NCBI GenBank assembly: GCA_018067325.1
Contig: JAGPUU010000139.1
Coordinates: 1 to 13,409, forward strand
DNA: 13,409 bases
Direction: 5' to 3'
DNA from: Amphritea sp.
GTDB taxonomy: Bacteria; Pseudomonadota; Gammaproteobacteria; Pseudomonadales; Balneatricaceae
Below the pieces are notes generated by a model, which saw nothing but the letters and a program-made list of their open reading frames with translations, did not search any database and was not told the DNA's origin. A program made the position numbers and the translations under genes. Below are positions 1-6,831 of this stretch, piece by piece. Positions within the stretch are counted from its first letter, which is position 1. Every line of letters begins with the position of its first letter.

Positions 1-1501
1 TACGCATCATCAAGGCGTCTGCAAGAAAGGCTGATTCAGTACGAAACAACTGCTCGGCAGGCTGTTCCAGTCGCAGCGGTGCCACCACGGAGGTAGGATC
101 CAGCCGGTGCCAACTTAAGTCCTGCCGATCCCAATACTCCAGCCAGGCATGCGCCTCATACTGTCTAACTGTTAATGCGCCATCCAATGGATTCAACTCC
201 CCCCCCATATACCCGCCAACAACTCGGGCTGGAATACCTGCCGCTCGGAACATAAATACCGCGGCACTGGCAAAGTGACCACAGAATCCACGCTGCGTCT
301 GAAACAGAAACTGATCAATAGAGTTCGCACTCGATAACAGTGGAGGTTCCAGGGTATAACGAAACTCGCTGGCAAAGAACGCCATCATCTTCAGCGATAA
401 ATCTTTAGCTCCAGTGGTTTCTGAATACCACTTCAACGCCAGTAGACGAGCGTTCTCATTCCCCTGTCGCGGCAGTTGCAGATACTCAGCATACCGCTCA
501 GCTGAAAGTGGCTCCCTTATCGAGCCGGATTGAGAAACCAATTGATATTGCGCTCTTTGCATCAACGGCTGTTTACCTACTAAAGTCAGATCGGTGATCC
601 GACGGATATTAGCCGGATACACCATTGGAATATCAAGCCCATACCGCCATGGCTGTCCGGTGGCCTCCATCACCATCTGATAATTATATTTCTGGCCGCC
701 GACAGACATCTGAGAATCAGACAGTCTGGCTGTTTGTAAACCTGACCGGGTCCAGCGGCGGCCATCAAAGCGATCATAGGTAAGTCCTCGCCAGTAGCGC
801 TGGTTCTCCGGAGGCGGTGGACCATCAAAACGGGCTCTGAAAGCGATCTCGGCAGAACGGGTAAGACGGCTAACATCTCCCGGAGACATTGAATCAGACA
901 AGCCGGTAAAGCTCTGACCGGTATTCAGATCGACCTGCCACAGAGGGCCAATTCTGGGAAAGATCAGAAACAACACCAACATCATTGGCAGTGCTTGCAT
1001 ATACAGTGTCACAGAGTGTTTCAGAGGCCGCCAGACATCGCTGTTCTGCTGGCTACGATAGACCGTATTCAGGCAGGCGGTGACCACAATCAAACAGAGT
1101 AATGCATATAGCGCCATGGGAATCGACTGATGAAACAGAAAACTACATACCGTCAGTAGAAAGGCTACGAAGATCACCACTAAGGCGTCCCGCCGGCGAT
1201 ACATCTCTGTCAGTTTCAGCAGAAAAGCTGACACTAGCAACCCCACAGTCACCGCCATCACCGAACCGCCTCGCAACTCAAACAACAAACCAAGCAGCAC
1301 CAGTAATAACAAACCGAAGCGGACACTCCAGTGGGGGAAATTCCACCGCCCACTGTGCACCATAAGACGCCACCCCACTGTCAGAAAAGCCAGCAGATAC
1401 AACCAACCGGGCAGAATCGAAATAAAGGGAATAGTCACCAGCAGAATACTGACCAATAACCAGATCATGCTACTGCGAGTTAGTTGAAATAGGGGCTTCA
1501 C
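1..1501 (-). CDS. tgpA: TgpA-type membrane transglutaminase (DUF3488 + transglutaminase core), 3' end cut by window
   Basis: About 500 residues are readable without a stop before the gene runs off the left edge. The first ~190 residues are strongly hydrophobic (about five or six membrane helices), ending in a segment LPMMLVLFLIFPRIGPLW. A periplasmic part follows with the family-typical stretch GLSDSMSPGDVSRL and then a transglutaminase core. The catalytic triad is visible: Cys407 in RGFCGHFASAA, His451 in YEAHAWLEYW and Asp468 in HRLDPTS. Known TgpA proteins are roughly 660-670 residues with another C-terminal helix, so about a quarter is missing here. The start is GTG at 1501-1499 in a GTGA overlap with the DUF58 stop, 8 bases after GGAG, so translation is probably coupled. 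In Pseudomonas aeruginosa the homologue is essential and thought to act on the cell envelope; its substrate is not established. Family assignment is firm, physiological role is inference. Confidence 0.93.
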   Translation of the reverse strand, partial: MKPLFQLTRSSMIWLLVSILLVTIPFISILPGWLYLLAFLTVGWRLMVHSGRWNFPHWSVRFGLLLLVLLGLLFELRGGSVMAVTVGLLVSAFLLKLTEMYRRRDALVVIFVAFLLTVCSFLFHQSIPMALYALLCLIVVTACLNTVYRSQQNSDVWRPLKHSVTLYMQALPMMLVLFLIFPRIGPLWQVDLNTGQSFTGLSDSMSPGDVSRLTRSAEIAFRARFDGPPPPENQRYWRGLTYDRFDGRRWTRSGLQTARLSDSQMSVGGQKYNYQMVMEATGQPWRYGLDIPMVYPANIRRITDLTLVGKQPLMQRAQYQLVSQSGSIREPLSAERYAEYLQLPRQGNENARLLALKWYSETTGAKDLSLKMMAFFASEFRYTLEPPLLSSANSIDQFLFQTQRGFCGHFASAAVFMFRAAGIPARVVGGYMGGELNPLDGALTVRQYEAHAWLEYWDRQDLSWHRLDPTSVVAPLRLEQPAEQLFRTESAFLADALMMR

Positions 1502-2541
1502 GGTTTCTTCTCCGCGGTTCCTGAATCACTTTCTGCATTCAAAGCAAAACATGCCAGCGCTTCGAGTACCTGAATCCGATGAACCTCTCCCCGGTTGGGA
1601 CTGATCTCTAAACCTGGCAACAGCAAACCATACTCTTCCTCCATACGGTGTAACTGTAAAACCCACCAGGTAAGCCTTGATAGTCGGGCTTCCGTTCCCA
1701 ATTCAGGCCAAAGCTGCCAATTTAACCAGCGACGAATATCACTCAGCTCAACATAGTGTTTAGCGTGCATTCCCTGCCCACGGGCATAGTTTTTCCAGGC
1801 TACCCGCTTGAGTGACATACCCGGCTGATACTGTTCCAGGCCGGCAAATTCTTCGCTTCCTGAGCTTTCTCCCAGACGCTTCTGGGTCTGTTCACCCGAG
1901 CCGGAACCCACTAGGTCGGGCAGCGACCCACCGGCCACAGGACGAGGATAAACCATAGTCTGCAGGTCTACTTGCAGCCAGGTCCAGGCTCTGAAAAGAC
2001 CCAACGGATAAAAGGTTTCAATCAACAGCGCACCCGCCTGAAGAGGCCCACGATGGTGAGTATGCTGATACAGACTAAGATTTAACTGCCGCTGTTCAAG
2101 TAGATCAATAGCACGGCCGTCACCCTCGGCTAAGCGCAGCTGAATACTTTCATATTGGCGAGTACCACTGGCTGTCAGAGTCAGATCGAATGCGGCCTGT
2201 TCTCCGACAAAACAGGCATGTCCGCGAATAAAGTTAATCCTGATACCTGATAGATTCGCATAGGTATGCAATATGGCTACGACAAACAAACTGCCAAGTA
2301 AAAAAGTCGTCGCAAACATAAGATTGTTCTGATAATTAATCGCCAGCAACAGCATGACGAGTAGGAGTAACAGAAACACAAAACCGGCCCGCGAGGGTAA
2401 AATATAGATTCGCCGCTGGCTCAAGGTAAGCTGCTTTAGCCGTGGACTGCGGCGCAGGCTCCAGTCTAAGAAGCCTCGTTTCAAGCGTTGTCGCAAAGCT
2501 CTTATATTAGCGCCTAACCCTGCTTTTATGTCAGCTGCCAT
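1498..2541 (-). CDS. DUF58 family membrane protein, partner of MoxR and TgpA
   Basis: 347 residues. A basic N-terminal stretch is followed by two membrane helices at about residues 53-69 and 74-93, then a soluble region. DUF58 hallmarks are FYPLGLFRAW (178-187) and EQYQPGMSLKRVAWKNYARG (about 237-256), the form of the family's conserved YxxGDxxRxIxW block. A GLLLPGLEISPNRGEVHR stretch near the C terminus resembles DUF58 proteins that sit next to tgpA. I see no DxSxS metal-site motif of a full von Willebrand A domain. The start ATG at 2541-2539 lies 9 bases after the moxR stop with a GGGCAGG-like ribosome site, and the 3' end overlaps the tgpA start. DUF58 proteins are commonly encoded with MoxR ATPases, which are thought to act on them as chaperones or maturation factors; the exact role here is not known. 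Confidence 0.92.
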   Translation of the reverse strand: MAADIKAGLGANIRALRQRLKRGFLDWSLRRSPRLKQLTLSQRRIYILPSRAGFVFLLLLLVMLLLAINYQNNLMFATTFLLGSLFVVAILHTYANLSGIRINFIRGHACFVGEQAAFDLTLTASGTRQYESIQLRLAEGDGRAIDLLEQRQLNLSLYQHTHHRGPLQAGALLIETFYPLGLFRAWTWLQVDLQTMVYPRPVAGGSLPDLVGSGSGEQTQKRLGESSGSEEFAGLEQYQPGMSLKRVAWKNYARGQGMHAKHYVELSDIRRWLNWQLWPELGTEARLSRLTWWVLQLHRMEEEYGLLLPGLEISPNRGEVHRIQVLEALACFALNAESDSGTAEKKP

Positions 2542-2550
2542 AACCTGCCC

Positions 2551-3471
2551 TCAGGCCACCACATCCACCTGACTCAGCATCTGTTGAATCAAAGCGTTAG
2601 CACCAAAGCCGCCAATATCTTCTGCGGCACGTAACCGGTGCCCAGTAACCGGCCCCAGAAGCTGCTGAAGATCTTCTGGAATCACATAATCCCGTCCTTC
2701 GATATAGGCCCAGCTGCGACTGGCACTAAGTAACGCCAGAGCTCCACGGGGCGAGATACCAAAGCTGAATTCAGGCGCTTGGCGACTGTGGGCTATCAGC
2801 CGTTGAAGATAATCGAGAATGCTGTCTGACACTTTAACCGCTGCACAGGCCGCAGTTATCTGCTTCAGTTCAGCGTCGCTGATAACGGCAGGGAGATCTC
2901 TGAGACGATCACGGGGGTCACCTCCTTTCAGTAACTCCCGCTCGGCCTTATCATCGGGATAACCCAATTCAATCCGCATCAGGAAGCGGTCCAGTTGGGA
3001 CTCTGGCAAAGGAAAGGTACCCTGTTGAGTAACCGGGTTTTGCGTCGCTATTACAAAGAATGGCTGCGGTAGAGGGTGGGTCTGCCCATCGATACTGACT
3101 CTGGACTCTTCCATCGCTTCAAGCAGTGCTGACTGGGTTTTAGGGGTCGTTCGATTCACCTCATCAGCCAATAATAGCTGAGTAAAAACAGGGCCAGGAT
3201 GAAACTGAAAAGTAGCGCTGACAGGTTCAAAGATGCTGACGCCTAAAATATCTGCCGGCAACATATCACTGGTAAACTGCAGACGCTGATAGTCTAAGCC
3301 CAGTATCTTTGCCAATGCATGAGCCAGTGTCGTCTTACCCATCCCTGGCAGATCTTCAATCAACAAATGACCCTGACTAAAGATACAGGTCAGGGCCAGC
3401 TTTATCTGTTCCTGCTTGCCATAAAGCACTTTGGACACTTCTGTTATAGCAGATTCAATCGGCTCTCTCAT
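2551..3471 (-). CDS. moxR: MoxR-family AAA+ ATPase
   Basis: 306 residues, normal length for MoxR. Walker A is GMGKTT at 43-48, Walker B LLLADE at about 99-104, followed by the family signature NRTTPKTQSALLEAMEE. Sensor 1 is in FFVIATQNP (N145), LDRFLMR (160-166) gives a candidate arginine finger, and a sensor-2-like ISPRGALALL lies in the C-terminal lid. MoxR ATPases are cytoplasmic chaperone-like machines usually encoded with DUF58 or VWA proteins, and here the gene leads such a set. It is probably the first gene of a moxR-DUF58-tgpA operon. The start is the most upstream ATG, since an in-frame TGA lies 9 bases before it; the ribosome site is weak (a GTGAG just upstream). The general family is certain, the cellular substrate is not. 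Confidence 0.95.
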   Translation of the reverse strand: MREPIESAITEVSKVLYGKQEQIKLALTCIFSQGHLLIEDLPGMGKTTLAHALAKILGLDYQRLQFTSDMLPADILGVSIFEPVSATFQFHPGPVFTQLLLADEVNRTTPKTQSALLEAMEESRVSIDGQTHPLPQPFFVIATQNPVTQQGTFPLPESQLDRFLMRIELGYPDDKAERELLKGGDPRDRLRDLPAVISDAELKQITAACAAVKVSDSILDYLQRLIAHSRQAPEFSFGISPRGALALLSASRSWAYIEGRDYVIPEDLQQLLGPVTGHRLRAAEDIGGFGANALIQQMLSQVDVVA

Positions 3472-3549
3472 CTGGGCTCACTCGGCTGTAACGGCTGTAT
3501 CGCTCAAGTATATATGTACCGGGATGAAAGATCTTAGAACAGGGACAAA
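3472..3549. other. Intergenic stretch upstream of moxR
   Basis: This short gap between the slyD terminator and moxR must carry the promoter of the moxR-DUF58-tgpA operon on the minus strand if the upstream terminator is efficient. It contains an AT-rich TACATATATAC block (minus strand) about 30-40 bases before the ATG that could supply a -10 element, but I cannot find a convincing -35 at correct spacing. No small gene is apparent. Confidence 0.35.
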
Positions 3550-3580
3550 CAAAAAAAGGCGCTGAGCGCCTTTTTTTGTT
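3550..3580 (-). terminator. Rho-independent terminator of the slyD-like gene
   Basis: Stem GGCGC / GCGCC with a 3-base loop (3558-3570), flanked by seven A on one side and seven T on the other, so the stem can extend by seven A-T pairs and a U tract follows in either direction. It lies 15 bases beyond the slyD stop on the minus strand, where it should end that transcript and insulate moxR. The symmetry would make it work from the plus strand too, but no plus-strand gene runs into it. Confidence 0.93.
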
Positions 3581-3594
3581 AAGCGGAAGATCGA

Positions 3595-4077
3595 TCAATG
3601 ATGATGGCCGCCTTCACCATGGGCATGACCGTGTTCCAGCTCTTCTTCAGAAGCATCGCGTACTTCAACCACTTCAACATCAAACTTCAAAGATTGGTCA
3701 GCCAGAGGATGGTTACCATCAACAATAACCGTCTCTTCGGTCACCGCTGTTACAACAACTGGCTGCTGTCCCCAGGCAGTCTGGGCCATAAAACGCATAC
3801 CAACTTCGATAGCCTCAACACCTTCAAAAGCTGCACGTTCCACTTCCTGAATCAGCTCTTCGTTTAGCTCACCGTAACCCTCTTCAGGAGAGACTTCAAC
3901 TTTGACCTTATCGCCGACTTCCTTACCCAGTAGTTCTTTTTCCAGACCTGGAACGATATTACCTTTACCGTGAAGGTATGCCAGAGGCTCGCCACCGGCA
4001 GATGAATCCATGACTTCATCATCAAGATTAGACAGAGTGTAGTGAATCAGGACAATCTTATTGTCAGCAATTTGCAT
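3595..4077 (-). CDS. slyD: FKBP-type peptidyl-prolyl cis-trans isomerase, SlyD-like
   Basis: 160 residues. The split FKBP domain is evident: the N-terminal half carries VLIHYTLSNLDDEVMDSS and YLHGKGNIVPGLEKELLGKEVGDK (34-57), an insert-in-flap domain lies at about 70-120, and the second FKBP strand pair is DGNHPLADQSLKFDVEVVEVRDA (120-142). The C terminus is a short His-rich tail (H149, H151, H153, H158-160), the nickel/metal-binding tail seen in SlyD, but shorter than in E. coli SlyD (about 196 residues) and lacking its cysteines. The predicted role is cytoplasmic prolyl isomerisation and chaperoning, possibly with metal handling for nickel enzymes. The ATG is preceded by GAGG 8 bases upstream. 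It looks monocistronic: 112 bases separate it from the gene upstream and a strong terminator follows. SlyD versus FkpB-like naming rests on the tail and insert domain. Confidence 0.94.
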   Translation of the reverse strand: MQIADNKIVLIHYTLSNLDDEVMDSSAGGEPLAYLHGKGNIVPGLEKELLGKEVGDKVKVEVSPEEGYGELNEELIQEVERAAFEGVEAIEVGMRFMAQTAWGQQPVVVTAVTEETVIVDGNHPLADQSLKFDVEVVEVRDASEEELEHGHAHGEGGHHH

Positions 4078-4189
4078 TGTTCAGACCTCAATAGGATAAG
4101 ACGTGAACAGCGCTGCTGACAGAGGCCTAGATTAGTGAATTATTTCTAATCTGGGGGTGAGTGAAAATATATCAACCCCTGCCAAGAAT
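4078..4189. promoter_or_regulatory. slyD upstream region with two adjacent inverted repeats
   Basis: This 112-base gap lies between the nmo stop and the slyD start and presumably holds the slyD promoter on the minus strand. It contains a perfect 7-base inverted repeat AGATTAG / CTAATCT with a 10-base spacer (4129-4152). Immediately beside it is a second short repeat GGGGT / ACCCC (4154-4158 and 4175-4179). Neither is followed by a T tract, so they are not classical terminators; they could be operator sites or a weak end to the nmo transcript. A TTGATA hexamer is present at about 4172-4167 on the minus strand, but I found no well-spaced -10. Confidence 0.35.
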
Positions 4190-5233
4190 TTATCCCCGTT
4201 CCAGACCTTCAAATAAGTAATTTACCAGTTCAGCTGCGGGCACCGATCGGCAACCGGTGCGGTTTTGTCCACTCCAGAGAGGGGAAAAATCACCTACCCC
4301 CTGCTGTTCCGCTGCTGCCCGCAGCGGGCCAATAGCGGCGGTAGCCAAGGGAAACGGCGGCGCTGATGATGACATTGCTCCTAACTCCGCCATCACCCGA
4401 TTAACGATGCCCCGGGCTGCCCCGCCTGAGAAAATATTGGTGAGAGCTGTTGGGTATTCTGCATCAAGTAGTGCCTGGCGATGAATTTCGCTGATTCGTG
4501 ACTCATCACAGAGGAGAAATGTCGTCCCTAATTGCACGCCTGCGGCGCCCATCATGAGTGCCGCTTTTATTCCCGCGCGATCGGCAATCCCTCCGGCCGC
4601 AATAACTGGCAGATCGGTTGCTGCAATGATCTGAGGCAGCAGCGCTATCGTTCCTACCTGAGTATTCAGATCGGAATTCAGGAAAAAACCCCGGTGGCCA
4701 CCCGCCTCTAATCCCTGCGCGATAATCCCATCCACGCCCTGCTGCTCCAGCCAACGGGCTTCAGCTACTGTTGTTGCACTAGATAGGATCTTACAGCCAG
4801 AGTTACGCACCCGTTGAAGCAATTCAGGTTCTGGCAACCCAAAATGAAAACTCACCACGTCCGGGCGATACTTTTCTAACACCTCAGCCATTTTATGATC
4901 AAAGGGAGTTCGTGTTGCCCCGGAGGCGATCTTCTCAGGATCAATACCATACTGCTGATAGTAGGGCTGCAGACACGCCCGCCATCGCTGCTCCTGGCCT
5001 GCATCGGAGGTAGGCATTGTATGGGAGAAAAAATTAAGATTGATGGGTTTATCTGTGACCGCGCGAATGCTCTCTAACTCAGCTCTAAGCTGATCCGGCG
5101 TTAGCATTGCACATGGCAAAGACCCCAGTCCGCCCGCTTCAGCGACCGCTATCGCCAGTGCGGCATCCTGAGCACCAGCCATCGGCGCCTGTATCAACGG
5201 TAAATCTATACCGAAAAGCTGCTCAATTCGCAT
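4190..5233 (-). CDS. nmo: Nitronate monooxygenase (2-nitropropane dioxygenase family)
   Basis: 347 residues, a complete FMN-dependent TIM-barrel protein. It begins with LFGIDLPLIQAPMAGAQDAALAIAVAEAGGLGSLP, the typical first strand and loop. It has the class I motif QGLEAGGHRG at 173-182 with the catalytic His180, then the FMN phosphate-binding part IAAGGIAD (211-218) and GAAGVQLGTTFLL (229-241). Family members oxidise alkyl nitronates such as propionate 3-nitronate, and some act on other substrates. The start ATG has GAGGA upstream and follows the rhtB stop by 3 bases, those bases being a second stop codon (TAG TAA ATG), so translation is probably coupled. It is the last gene of the fetB-eamA-rhtB-nmo run. 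The link between nitronate detoxification and the neighbouring exporters is inference. Confidence 0.94.
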   Translation of the reverse strand: MRIEQLFGIDLPLIQAPMAGAQDAALAIAVAEAGGLGSLPCAMLTPDQLRAELESIRAVTDKPINLNFFSHTMPTSDAGQEQRWRACLQPYYQQYGIDPEKIASGATRTPFDHKMAEVLEKYRPDVVSFHFGLPEPELLQRVRNSGCKILSSATTVAEARWLEQQGVDGIIAQGLEAGGHRGFFLNSDLNTQVGTIALLPQIIAATDLPVIAAGGIADRAGIKAALMMGAAGVQLGTTFLLCDESRISEIHRQALLDAEYPTALTNIFSGGAARGIVNRVMAELGAMSSSAPPFPLATAAIGPLRAAAEQQGVGDFSPLWSGQNRTGCRSVPAAELVNYLFEGLERG

Positions 5234-5236
5234 TTA

Positions 5237-5872
5237 CTAGTCCTCAGCCAGCGCCAGTCGGGCACCGAGATATATCAATACAGTCCCACAAATTCCATTG
5301 ATTCCCCGGCTAACAAATGGATGCTGAAGCCACTGACGAGCCCGGTTAACCGCCAGCGCCAACAAACACTGCCATAACATAGCGATACAGAAATGGATTG
5401 CCGCTAATCCTAACGACTGAACAAGCGCCGAACCTGTGGGGTCAATAAATTGCGGTAGAAAAGCCATATAAAACAGAGCTGTTTTCGGATTAAGGGCATT
5501 AGACAGAAAACCCTCCCGGAACGAACGTTTCAACACAAAGCTACCTTCTTTACCCTCTGGCAGAGTAAAGATCCCTTGCCCTTTGAATAATGAAAATAAG
5601 CTTTTCATGCCCAGCCAGATGAGATAACCAGCGCCGATCAGTTTCAAAAACTGAAATGCATTAGCCGACTGCAATAAGATAACCGATATCCCCAATGCAG
5701 AAACAGTCGCATGAAGAAACAGTCCACTGCAGATACCGGTACTTGTAGCAAAACCATCCTTCCAGCCGCCCCGGGCACTATTGCGAATAGTCACCATCGT
5801 ATCCACGCCAGGCGTCAGGGTTAGTAGCGTTATCGCAACGATAAAGGTTATAAGTAACTGAGTATCCATCAT
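5237..5872 (-). CDS. LysE/RhtB-family amino-acid or metabolite exporter
   Basis: About 211 residues with roughly six membrane helices, the usual size for this family. The N terminus (M)DTQLLITFIVAITLLTLTPGVDTM matches the RhtB pattern, in which a TPGPD motif follows the first helix; here it reads TPGVD. Other family landmarks are FLKLIGAGYLIWLGMKSL and the GFLSNALNPKTALFYMAFLPQFI block. Proteins of this type export amino acids (homoserine, threonine, leucine) or related small molecules from the cytoplasm; the substrate cannot be told here. The region upstream offers TTG at 5875 and ATG at 5872 or 5869. I take 5872 because GGAT lies about 9 bases before it, although 5869 is equally usual for the family. 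The gene ends TAG TAA, just before the nmo ATG. Confidence 0.92.
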   Translation of the reverse strand: MMDTQLLITFIVAITLLTLTPGVDTMVTIRNSARGGWKDGFATSTGICSGLFLHATVSALGISVILLQSANAFQFLKLIGAGYLIWLGMKSLFSLFKGQGIFTLPEGKEGSFVLKRSFREGFLSNALNPKTALFYMAFLPQFIDPTGSALVQSLGLAAIHFCIAMLWQCLLALAVNRARQWLQHPFVSRGINGICGTVLIYLGARLALAED

Positions 5873-5910
5873 CAAATATCAATCCAAATGTAAAAGAATT
5901 AAGGCGTGAG

Positions 5911-6831
5911 TTAAGGTTTAGTGTTGCCCGAAATTGCCCGACTAGCCTGCCGCTGAAGCAGATAATAACGGCCAGTCACAACCAGCATAATACCACCCAG
6001 TACTAGCAGAGACGCCAGCATCAGTCGGATAGAGATAATTTCATCAGTAAACAGCACTCCTCCTAAGGCAGCAATCACCGGCACCAGCAATTGCAGGACG
6101 GCGGCCTGTACCGCAGAAAGCCCACTTAACGCTCGATACCAGACGGCATAACCAATGCCTGAAGCGATCGCACCCGATAGGATTGCCAGTATTATACCTT
6201 TTGACGTTAGATTCATCTCCCCGGAAGCGAGAATCAAAATTAGCATAACCGCAACAAAAGGCAGGGTTCTGAAAAAATTAAAATGGGTATCTGATAATGG
6301 GTTATCGGACCCCCGCCCCATCAGCGTATAAATACCCCAGGCTATACCTGCCACGGTCATCAGTATAAACCCCCAAAGCCCTGGTGTATTAACCACCGGT
6401 GCCAGAAGATAAACAAAACCACTAAACGCCAGCAACAGTCCTAACCATTCAACCCACAGCAGACGATGCCCCTTAAATAGGCTGATCAGAATCATGGTCA
6501 TCTGCACAGCGCCAAACAGAATCAACGCGCCGGTGCCTGTGTCGAGATTGATATAGGCGTATGAGAATGCGAGAGCATAGAGAAACAGCATCATAGCGGC
6601 ACCCCAACTCCCTCGCCCCGTTCTATCCTGAGGAGCCCCTTTGCGACGTTGCATCAGGTACCACAGAAGCGACAAGACAAGAATACCTGAGAGCAACCGA
6701 ATAACAGTAAAACTACCCGCATCAATACTCTGCTCCCCCAACGCCAGACGGCAGAGTACCGAGTTACCAGCAAAGGCCAGCAATGCAAATGCCGTAAACA
6801 AGACCGTCGACAAGACTGACCGTTCACTCAC
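5911..6831 (-). CDS. EamA/DMT-superfamily transporter (RhaT/YdcZ-type exporter)
   Basis: About 306 residues with some ten hydrophobic helices arranged as two EamA repeats. The second repeat carries the typical GYAVWYRALSGLSAVQAAVL and LVPVIAALGGVLFTDE stretch. EamA proteins export metabolites or amino acids across the inner membrane; the substrate is unknown. The open frame extends to 6888, but the real start is most likely GTG at 6831-6829 (MSERSVLSTV), 7 bases after a perfect AAGGAGGT at 6846-6839. A second GTG at 6834 is only 4 bases from that site. The chosen start overlaps the fetB stop by 8 bases, pointing to translational coupling. The upstream extension (LIRRISQNRKVMIKE) is basic, not membrane-like, and lies over fetB. 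Confidence 0.92.
   Translation of the reverse strand: MSERSVLSTVLFTAFALLAFAGNSVLCRLALGEQSIDAGSFTVIRLLSGILVLSLLWYLMQRRKGAPQDRTGRGSWGAAMMLFLYALAFSYAYINLDTGTGALILFGAVQMTMILISLFKGHRLLWVEWLGLLLAFSGFVYLLAPVVNTPGLWGFILMTVAGIAWGIYTLMGRGSDNPLSDTHFNFFRTLPFVAVMLILILASGEMNLTSKGIILAILSGAIASGIGYAVWYRALSGLSAVQAAVLQLLVPVIAALGGVLFTDEIISIRLMLASLLVLGGIMLVVTGRYYLLQRQASRAISGNTKP

Noticed and set aside
1102..1365. 87-residue plus-strand open frame
   Set aside because: It lies entirely opposite the membrane part of tgpA, is low-complexity Pro/Ser/Thr-rich, and has no ribosome site; it is a shadow frame.
4154..4179. GGGGT/ACCCC hairpin as the terminator of nmo
   Set aside because: The stem is only five pairs with a 16-base loop and no T tract follows on the minus strand.
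4506..4754. 82-residue minus-strand frame overlapping the nitronate monooxygenase
   Set aside because: It is a Gly/Arg-rich alternate frame of the same strand over the catalytic QGLEAGGHRG region of nmo.
5873..5875. TTG at 5875 as the rhtB start
   Set aside because: Two ATG codons follow directly with better distance to the GGAT sequence; TTG initiation is rarer and not needed.
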